Assembly: GCA_022225965.2 (NCBI GenBank)
Contig: JAKJXP020000116.1
Coordinates: 67,533 to 131,532, forward strand
Source: Diatrype stigma
Lineage: Eukaryota; Ascomycota; Sordariomycetes; Xylariales; Diatrypaceae
Reading direction: 5' to 3'
DNA length: 64,000 bases
In this document: in pieces, positions 57,275 through 64,000 of the stretch
Layout: each line of letters opens with the position of its first letter
Numbering within the stretch: the stretch's first letter is position 1
The notes under the pieces: generated by a model
What the model saw: only the letters and a program-made list of their open reading frames with translations
Told to the model about the DNA's origin: nothing
The model's database searches: none
Made by a program: the position numbers and the translations under genes

Positions 57275-58417
57275 ATGGCGCAAGATCCCCATCCTCCCCC
57301 TCCCCCTCCCCCTCCCCCTCCCCTGGCCCAGCCCTCCAAAGCGCAGCTCGACGAGGTGAAAGCCGCCGTCCGCGCGCTGCTCCGGCAGCCCGACTACGAC
57401 GACGGGTCGGCGGGGCCGGTGCTGGTGCGCCTGGCCTGGCACAGCGCGGGGACGTACTGCGCGGCGACGCAGACGGGGGGCTCGAACGGGGCGGGGATGC
57501 GGTACCAGAAGGAGGGCGGGGACCCGGCGAACCGGGGCTTGCAGCACGCGCGGGCCTTCCTCGAGCCCGTCAAGCGCCGCTTCCCCTGGATCACGTACGC
57601 GGACCTGTGGACGCTGGCGGCCGTGGTGGCCATCGAGGAGATGGGCGGGCCCCGCGGCGCCGGCGCCATCCCGTGGAAGGGCGGGCGCTCCGACTTCGCC
57701 GACGACAGCCGCGTGCCGCCGCGGGGCCGCCTGCCCGACGGCGCCCAGGGCGCCGACCACCTGCGCCACGTGTTCTACCGCATGGGCTTCGACGACCGCG
57801 AGATCGTCGCCCTGTCCGGCGCTCACAACCTGGGCCGCTGCCACGCCAGCCGCTCCGGCTTCGACGGCAAGTGGGTCAACAACCCCACGCGCTTCTCGAA
57901 CCAGTACTACAAGCTGCTGCTGGCGAACGACTGGAAGAAGGTCAAGCTGCCGAGCGGGATGGAGCAGTTCGTGTACGTCGACGAGGATGACGACGACGAG
58001 GAAGAAGACACGGCGGCAGAGGGTGGTGATGGAGAGGCGAAGGCGGCGCGGCAGAAGGAGAAGGAGAAGGAGAGGGAAGAGGGCCGCCTGATGATGCTGC
58101 CCACGGACATGGCGCTCGTCTCGGACCCGGCGTTCCGGCCCTGGGTGGAGCGGTACGCGCGCGACAAGGACCTGTTCTTCGCGCACTTCGCGGCCGTGTT
58201 CGGGAAGCTGCTCGAGCTCGGCATCCGCCGCGACGCCGAGGGCCGGGTCCTCAACGCCGAGGACGAGGCCGAGGGCTACAAGAGCGCGCCCAAGAAGAGC
58301 GACGAGCCGCAGGCCGGCGCCGACGATCAGGGCCCCGGCCAGGTCGGGCACGAGGCCGCGCCCCTGAAGGAGCAGAATGAGGTGAATAGGGCGAGGAGGG
58401 AGGGCGCTAAGTTGTAG
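57275..58417 (+). CDS. Class I haem peroxidase, cytochrome c peroxidase-like
   Basis: A single exon of 380 aa. The distal haem pocket is Arg52-Trp55-His56 ([11 protein letters not shown]). The proximal histidine is His184 ([10 protein letters not shown]). The Trp corresponding to the radical-forming residue of cytochrome c peroxidase is Trp200 (FDGKW) and its hydrogen-bond partner is Asp284 (VSDPAF). There is no mitochondrial targeting peptide; the N-terminus instead is a run of about 10 prolines encoded by a hexamer repeat. This fits the cytosolic group of fungal class I peroxidases usually called putative haem-binding peroxidase. Residues about 236-270 are an acidic-then-basic insertion ([10 protein letters not shown], then [10 protein letters not shown]) between two core segments. 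The C-terminal 70 residues are charged and likely disordered. The gene is very GC-rich. Confidence 0.92.
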   Translation: MAQDPHPPPPPPPPPPLAQPSKAQLDEVKAAVRALLRQPDYDDGSAGPVLVRLAWHSAGTYCAATQTGGSNGAGMRYQKEGGDPANRGLQHARAFLEPVKRRFPWITYADLWTLAAVVAIEEMGGPRGAGAIPWKGGRSDFADDSRVPPRGRLPDGAQGADHLRHVFYRMGFDDREIVALSGAHNLGRCHASRSGFDGKWVNNPTRFSNQYYKLLLANDWKKVKLPSGMEQFVYVDEDDDDEEEDTAAEGGDGEAKAARQKEKEKEREEGRLMMLPTDMALVSDPAFRPWVERYARDKDLFFAHFAAVFGKLLELGIRRDAEGRVLNAEDEAEGYKSAPKKSDEPQAGADDQGPGQVGHEAAPLKEQNEVNRARREGAKL

Positions 58418-59289
58418 ATCATTACGCGTGGGCAAAACGGGCCCCCCCGGTGGTGGTGGTATGGTTGTAACATTGCTAATAGATGGAGATACGGATAGAG
58501 GAATGGGTGGATAGATCATAGATGGCTAGATGGATAGACGGACGGACACGTATATGCTAGATGAGAAGATCACCCCTCTCGGGTTGCTAGGTCGACTTCC
58601 CGCATCTAGGTATCTAGACATCACGGCCCTAAATCATCGATAGACCCATATGTATGGTTGTTTTGTTGTACCTACTCAACGAGGGGTGGTGTTTAAGAGG
58701 CAGAAAGCGGGTTTGCGCTTTGAAGCTTAAATGACCATCAGACGATAAGCTCGAGCGAAGGGTGGTTGGTTAGTTGACAGTATTTCCATCTCATGCTGTA
58801 TTTCTAGGCAACTGGGCAGCCGACGATAGGTTCGAATTTGAGGTATTAGTTCTTCAGCTTTGTTTCTACCCGATGGCAGTTTTTTATTCCGCATTGAGGC
58901 TTTTCGTTCGCGAGCCGCATCATTATTGGCAACGTGAATAGGCGTATTGTTTCGGCGACCTCTATCATGGTTTTTGCTGGTTTGCTGTGTTATCTTTATA
59001 CTTGTGCTATTTCTCGACATAATAAGGTGGGCATGAGAAGGGAATTATGTGATAGGAGAACATGCTTGAGGACGGTTTAAGGGGTAAATGTCAATGGACT
59101 TCCTAGAAGCACTCTTAGTGGCCAAGGTTCGCGTGGTAGCAGGTCTAATAGTGTCAATTCTATGAAAATATATCGAAATTCTAGGAAACAAACACAATCG
59201 CAATAGCGCTACGTCACTGCAGCATGTTCTTTTGTGCTGTAGCTGTTCAGCCCCCTAATTTACCTAGCCCGCCGATGGCTTGCCCACAT
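58418..59289. other. Intergenic; one weak small frame
   Basis: An 872-bp spacer. A 97-residue minus-strand frame (59020-58727) starts with ATG and is basic and polar, but it has no domain, no neighbour support and no clear promoter, so it is not called as a gene. Confidence 0.4.
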
Positions 59290-60327
59290 TCATTTACCAA
59301 GGTCACCCTTCTTGGCCTTCGCCAGGTCTGCGCATAACTGTTGCAAAGGTTCGCCGGCTAGGCGCATCGGTTTGCCTTCACCTCGCTGGTGACCAATGTG
59401 CATTTCGGTATGTGGACACGTAGTACCATTGATGTCATCGTCTTCTATAGTAGGGGGCGAGTCCGGTTGAGTTCGGAGATGGGCGAAGGTGTCATCCTCA
59501 AAAGTGCACCAAACTCCTAGCATCTTGCAGCAGCCGCATGCTACACCTCCCCAGAATTTAGAGTCGGGTATGGACCAACATCCAAAGAACGGGAACGGAT
59601 CGTGCCAATTCGCCTCGCACTGCTGGCATGGCACAAGGTTTGGCTTTCCATGGGCCTGTATGTATAAAGCAGTTCTGGCGGTAGACTCATCTGCGAGCTG
59701 CTTCATCATGCTACCCATAGGGAGACCGGCTTTGATAGCGACGTATACTTCGTGAGTCTTCAGCGATTTCCCGTGGTTCTGCATGTACGATAGTACTTCT
59801 TTTGGCGCCATGATATCTCCCCAGAACTTTGGGCTTGTGATATCCCATCTCACATAACGGAATTTGGCATAACTTTCTATGAGAATGATGATCAAGTAGC
59901 TCAACATCTATAAAATATTAGTAGCTATTCTGTACTAAGCAGCATATCAGGTTCTTACCTTCTGGATATGGGGAGGTACTTCGGTAGCTACGCTGTATGC
60001 CAGGCAGAAGTCGTGGACCTGAGTCGCAGTGACAGGATATGGAGCGCTTATTTCCCCCTGGGATGGGTGGTTGGTTGGTTTGATGTGGCGCTGAACCTCG
60101 ATGGCTGCCTCCAAGCCGTTGGTGGGTTTTGTTACGGGTCCAGGTCGAGAAGGATTGTCTTCGATGCTGGGAATAGGCACATCATAACTGGACTGCGGTT
60201 CGAGCCTGGATCTTGAAAGATGGCCTCCGCCATCTGAGATAGACGTTTGCGACGTTTGACGGATTAACTCCTGCATGTCTGGGTCCCCGATAGGGGTTGT
60301 ACTGGGTGGAGAGTTGGGGTTACTCAT
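59290..60327 (-). CDS. DUF3716-type cysteine-motif fungal protein
   Basis: The exons are 60327-59959 and 59907-59290, giving 328 aa. The intron (51 bp) uses GTAAGA, a CTACTAAT branch and TATAG, with a phase 0 join. An in-frame ATG at 60489 would add a hydrophobic AT-rich leader; the ATG at 60327 is in better context and gives a polar start. Residues 217-257 hold Cys217, Cys220, Cys233, Cys247, Cys249, Cys250 and Cys257, in an order resembling the DUF3716 module, a short fungal cysteine motif that may bind zinc. The N-terminal third is Ser/Pro-rich. No function is known. The C-terminus (QLCADLAKAKKGDLGK) is basic. Confidence 0.7.
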
Positions 60328-61768
60328 GATGTCTGTTGGGTGTGGATATGTTGGAAATGAAGTGGTTGGACGTATTGTGAGTGAGTGCAAAATGAAGAAG
60401 GAAGGCCACGCAACTGAGAGCAATGTGTGAATTGAAGAGTTGAAGATGAAGGTACTACGTACGAAGTACATATAGTTACCTAGGTACATAGGTATGTAGG
60501 TATCTACCTACTGTCCCTTACCTAATCGGCAATTGTTGCAGCTTTCAGATTCAAATGCAATTTGTTTGCTTCACTGCTTCATCCTAGGCAGGTACGAATT
60601 GGCAAGCTGGAAGCTTGCTTGGCGCCTACCTCTGCTGAAGAACCATAACCTACCGACTTCCTTGAGTACCTTCAGGTAGAAACTCTTTGCTATACAACAC
60701 CCTACTTATTGCCACCACTGATTACCACCATTGATCACCACCATTGACAACCATGTCGTCGGTGACTCTCAAGTTGGAGTACAGTGTGGGCGCCCCTTAA
60801 TAGCCTGCGAGTTACCCTGCATAGTCACCAGTCCACCCAGCGTGTAAAATCCGACTCCATAGCTTCAAGGCTTGACATGTAGCAGAATGGAATTTGCAGA
60901 GACCATCTTCTCAGCTCTGAGTAGATATGCGGGACCGGTATGCCATATCCATGGATGCTGCAATACGCCATCGCCATCGCCATCGCCATCTTGATGGTGT
61001 TTAACCCATTCTGGAATGCCGAACGTACCGAAACCACGTCGTCGGGTCATACTTTGCAACCTTGATATTTAGCAATCGGCAAATGTTACTGACACTCGTT
61101 TCGAGATCAATATCATGGGAAAGCCAGGGCGAAACCAGTTTGAATCAGACTATAACGGTCAGCTGATCCCGCTGGTTCAGTTGTTACTAGATTTCGCCGC
61201 CGTTAGGAATGTCAGGGATAAGATGACGATGAATGTCTTGGAAGGAAGAAAAGAGCTATGGTGGTGCATTGAATTAGGAACAAGGTGCTGGGCTAGGGAT
61301 TACATGCTAATTGGCGATATATTTGAACTCGCTCATCCATCTCTATATCTGATGCTCTCTTACCAAAGGCGGTGATGGCGCGACAGCTTGACGGCATTTA
61401 TCTGCCACTCTGCCTTATAACTACTAAGGTCCTACCAAGTGCTGCACATTGAGAAGCGAGCTCCAATTTCAGTGCTAATCAATCCGATAGTCTCGCATCC
61501 ATCTCAGCCGTACGCCGGGATGACTGTGGCCCAGCCTGCTCAGCTTTCGAGCAGCTGCATCGTGCGATTGACTGGTTCTCCAATCTTCCCCGGTCGTGAA
61601 AGGGGCGCTACAAAGCACGTTATTGACCCTTAGCAAAGTTATCGTCGATAGACCAATACCGGTTTGCCCCGGTAAGAAGTCCGGGCACCTACGGAGTAGG
61701 TAGTGAATAAAGCTTCATCAGGCCACAAGTTCTCCGAAGAGGCACCCACCCCAAACCACTGTAAAAGT
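60328..61768. other. Intergenic, no supported gene
   Basis: A 1.44 kb spacer. It contains ACCTAGGT-type motifs at 60478-60512, an ACCACCATTGA-like repeat near 60715-60755 and a (GCCATC)n run at 60967-60989. A plus-strand frame at 61115-61375 (86 residues) has no recognisable domain or expression signals. Confidence 0.5.
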
Positions 61769-63927
61769 ATGTCCTACTACTACCAGTCGCAAGAGCAACA
61801 GGCCACGCCGCCTCCGCTGCCGCCCCGGAGCCCAAGATCCCTTGGGACGCTCGCTTCTACTGCCGGCGGGCAATCTGATTGGACATATCCTCCGCCACCC
61901 CCGGGCCCCCCGGGCCCCCATCTCGAGGCCCGGGGATTCGAGATGATCAACCTCCACCAATCCCACCAAGACCTCCCGGCTTTGAGGCTCGAAGAAGTAG
62001 CCGTCTGTCACCAGCACCGCTGCAGTCATTCTTGCCTCCACCCCTTAGTCCGAATAGGCAAGCCTACCCCAATACCCTGCCGCCACCGCCTCCTAGGCCC
62101 TTTCCGGGCAACTTGACAACGCCGGGAAATGGATTTCCCACTTGCTCGATGCCCTCTCTGGTGCAGTCACCTCTAATGGACGCACATGATGAGAATACCC
62201 TTATGTCTCCCTTTGATCCAGCGATTGCAAGTTTACCCATCCCGTCTTATATTTCTCAGACTCAGGCTCCTCCTAGCCAACCTCTTTGGAGTCCAGGAAC
62301 GTATGTCCAGCAGTTGCAGACCATTTCTCCCGTGACAATTGTAAGAATGTCGAATGCAGCTCCAAATGTACCCAGTGTGGCCTCTGCAAATGCTGTAAGT
62401 AACCTGCCTATGATCAAAGCGCCCCCTGGAATCACCCAAATGTACACACAGGCGCCCGATTCTCCCACTTCAAGGTCGCAGGTGTCACAAACTTCGAACC
62501 ATCTACCTCCTCCATACATACCTGCTGCGCAGACAAGATTAGAGGGGCGAGATGTAGGCGTACCATCGAATCCATCACAGCACCCTAGCTTGAACCTACC
62601 GGGAGGCCCAACTACCACCGCCCCCTTACCACAAAGAATGCTACCGATCCCTCCCCAAGATATGGACTCTTCCACACGTATTGACGACATCGAGTCCACC
62701 TGCAGTTGTTGTATATCAACAAACTACCATCGGCCGGCTCAACCCCTTCACTGTATCCCCCCCCCCCCCCCCCAGAGCGGCCCACAAGCTCAGAGTTAGG
62801 GTCACCTGGTCACGGTCAAAGCCACACCCCTGATCCAGCCCCCCCTTTCCCTCCACCTCCACCATCTGCGCCACGACAGCCAGCAGCAGCGCATGGGCAC
62901 GATGCCACCCATGACAGTAGAAGTCGCCGTATCCAGGAACCTGTCCCTCAAGCAGTACAAGCATGCTTCGATCAGCCGATGACGTTCACGACCGACTGGT
63001 ACTGGCACCCCGATGCTCCCGATTTCCTAACCTGCTCCAAGTGCTACGCGGACCACATCTGGCGGACAGGTTTCCGCGATGCTTTCGCGTACGGGTGGCC
63101 GGGCGATGGCAAGCCGCGGGTCTGCTACTTCGGCAAGCCGCGGATGCGAGACCGTCTGCTCCGGGATGCCGCTGTTGTCGCTCCGGAGTCCGGATCCAAC
63201 TCTCTACCTCCCGCACTTCGTCTGCTGTCGCGCCTGCTACGAGGACGTTGTCCTTGCCGGTGGGTTATCTGTGTACTTCGAGCGCGCCCCGCCCCAGCCC
63301 CAGTCCCAGGTCTGGTCATGCGACATGGCCGTCCCCTTCATCGGCAAAGGTTACGAGGCGAGGATAAAGCTCGACAATAGCGGAGACTGGATCGGCTTCA
63401 CCGCGGAGGCCAGGGCGCGCATGGCGATGCAGGCGTGTCCCGGGACGAAGGCGACGTCGACGTGGCGCCGACCGTGGTTCATGCCCGCGGCAGCCACCGC
63501 GCTCGAGGAGGAGGAGGAGGACATCGCCATGTGCGAGATGTACAGCCCGCGGGTGCGGAAGCTGTACGTGGAATGCAGCGAGCAGGGCGGCGGCGATCCG
63601 GCGCCGCTGCTCGCGTTCGCGGCGCACCGGCGCGCGGTCTTTGGCCGAACGGTGCTGCCGATCCGGCAGATGCTGGCCCAGGCCTGGCTAGCGCTCGAGC
63701 AGCAGTGGTCGCTCAACGCGGTCAGCTCGTACTACAACATGGTGGGCGGGATGCAGGCGGCCACGATGGTGTCGCCGCCCTACGGGTATGCGCAGGCGGG
63801 GCTCGGCACCTTCCCCAACCACGACCCGCACCTGGGCGCGCAATACGGCGCGCAGGCTGCGGTCGCCGGGGCGGCGGCGGGGAGCCCGGGTAACGTCTTC
63901 ATTGTCCAGCAGCTGGAGCAGCAGTGA
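61769..63927 (+). pseudogene. Pro-rich gene with two CxxCY cysteine modules and three reading-frame interruptions
   Basis: The start at 61769 gives MSYYYQSQEQQ and a proline-rich region. The frame then changes near 61897-61920 within C-rich runs (ccccc/cccccc). It changes again at or near the 17-C tract (62757-62773), and a third time near 63145-63185. The three downstream pieces read as one protein. A Pro/Ser-rich N-half is followed by a folded part with FDQPMTFTTDWYWHPDAP, CSKCYADHIW, CYFGKPRMRDRLL, then FVCCRACYEDV, WSCDMAVPFI, a SLNAVSSYYNMVGGM region and an Ala/Gly-rich end. Two cysteine pairs of the type CxxCYxD suggest a paired zinc-binding-like module of unknown function. No GT-AG intron fixes all breaks: one polyC-ending intron (donor 62711, acceptor 62775) creates a stop. 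Either sequence errors at homopolymers or true pseudogenisation explains this. Confidence 0.55.
62757..62773. repeat. Poly-C tract (17 C) at a frame break
   Basis: Seventeen consecutive C residues lie inside the cysteine-motif gene. The protein-like frame differs by one base on its two sides. Confidence 0.95.
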
Positions 63928-63948
63928 GGGCTGTGGAATGATAGGGAA

Positions 63949-63973
63949 GGGGGGGGGGGGGGGGGGGGGGGGG
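63949..63973. repeat. Poly-G tract (25 G)
   Basis: Twenty-five consecutive G residues followed by TTTTTT lie just after the stop codon at 63925-63927, close to the window edge. The tract is strongly G-quadruplex prone. Confidence 0.95.
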
Positions 63974-64000
63974 TTTTTTATTTAACAATAGCCGCTGGCA

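Noticed and set aside
57182..58519. 445-residue minus-strand frame opposite the peroxidase
   Set aside because: Same reason: mirror of a GC-rich gene whose plus-strand haem motifs are unmistakable.
62711..62775. Intron with a poly-C acceptor to explain the frame change in the right-edge gene
   Set aside because: Donor and acceptor look acceptable, but the phase 1 join forms a TAG stop; it also leaves two other frame breaks unexplained.
1..64000. CRISPR array, bacterial operon or phage features
   Set aside because: No spaced direct repeats with unique spacers were found, and the gene structures are clearly those of a fungus.

Overview
This 64 kb window is nuclear DNA from a filamentous ascomycete (Pezizomycotina, most likely a Sordariomycete). 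The signs are short GT-AG introns of about 50-140 bp with CTAAC/CTGAC branch points, dispersed genes on both strands, no operons, and fungal protein families: WSC, modin-like, Gem1, CreC, CreD, Slm1, Clr5, DUF3632 and DUF3716. Exon joins were worked out by hand from splice signals and checked for reading phase. Every join given sums to a whole number of codons.

Layout. Positions <1-4533 (-) hold the 5' part of a large secreted triple-WSC protein with a mucin-like Ser/Thr tail that runs off the left edge. Positions 7017-9044 (-) encode a modin-like membrane-anchored protein. Positions 10617-11288 hold a non-autonomous hAT-like transposon with a perfect 8-bp target duplication. Next come a histidine-phosphatase gene (11609-12592, +), a pyridoxal-reductase-like aldo-keto reductase (13728-14853, +), an intron-rich MFS anion permease (15836-18075, +), the mitochondrial Miro GTPase gem1 (18623-20593, -) and creC (22052-24243, +). 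A gene desert of about 7.3 kb carrying only one recognisable tRNA separates creC from creD (31577-33591, +). The Slm1-like F-BAR/PH protein (35374-36928, +), a Clr5-domain protein (40977-41899, +) and an epoxide hydrolase (44288-45277, +) follow.

The right part holds a DUF3632 protein (45583-46602, -), a small secreted RNase T1-fold protein that lacks both catalytic histidines (47664-48215, +), and a Pro/Gln/Ser-rich protein built on a 51-bp tandem repeat (49178-50887, -). Then come an unassigned protein (53397-54524, +), an Nse2/Mms21-type SUMO ligase (55244-56493, +), a cytochrome-c-peroxidase-like haem peroxidase (57275-58417, +), a DUF3716 protein (59290-60327, -) and a cysteine-motif gene with three reading-frame interruptions (61769-63927, +).

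The genes are mostly unrelated housekeeping and accessory functions. The one functional pairing is creC with creD: both belong to the ubiquitin-linked branch of carbon catabolite repression known from Aspergillus. The strongest candidates for follow-up are the catalytically altered RNase-fold secreted protein, the hairpin-ended hAT-like element, the tRNA with an alanine anticodon on a proline-like body, and the homopolymer-associated frame breaks near the right edge.
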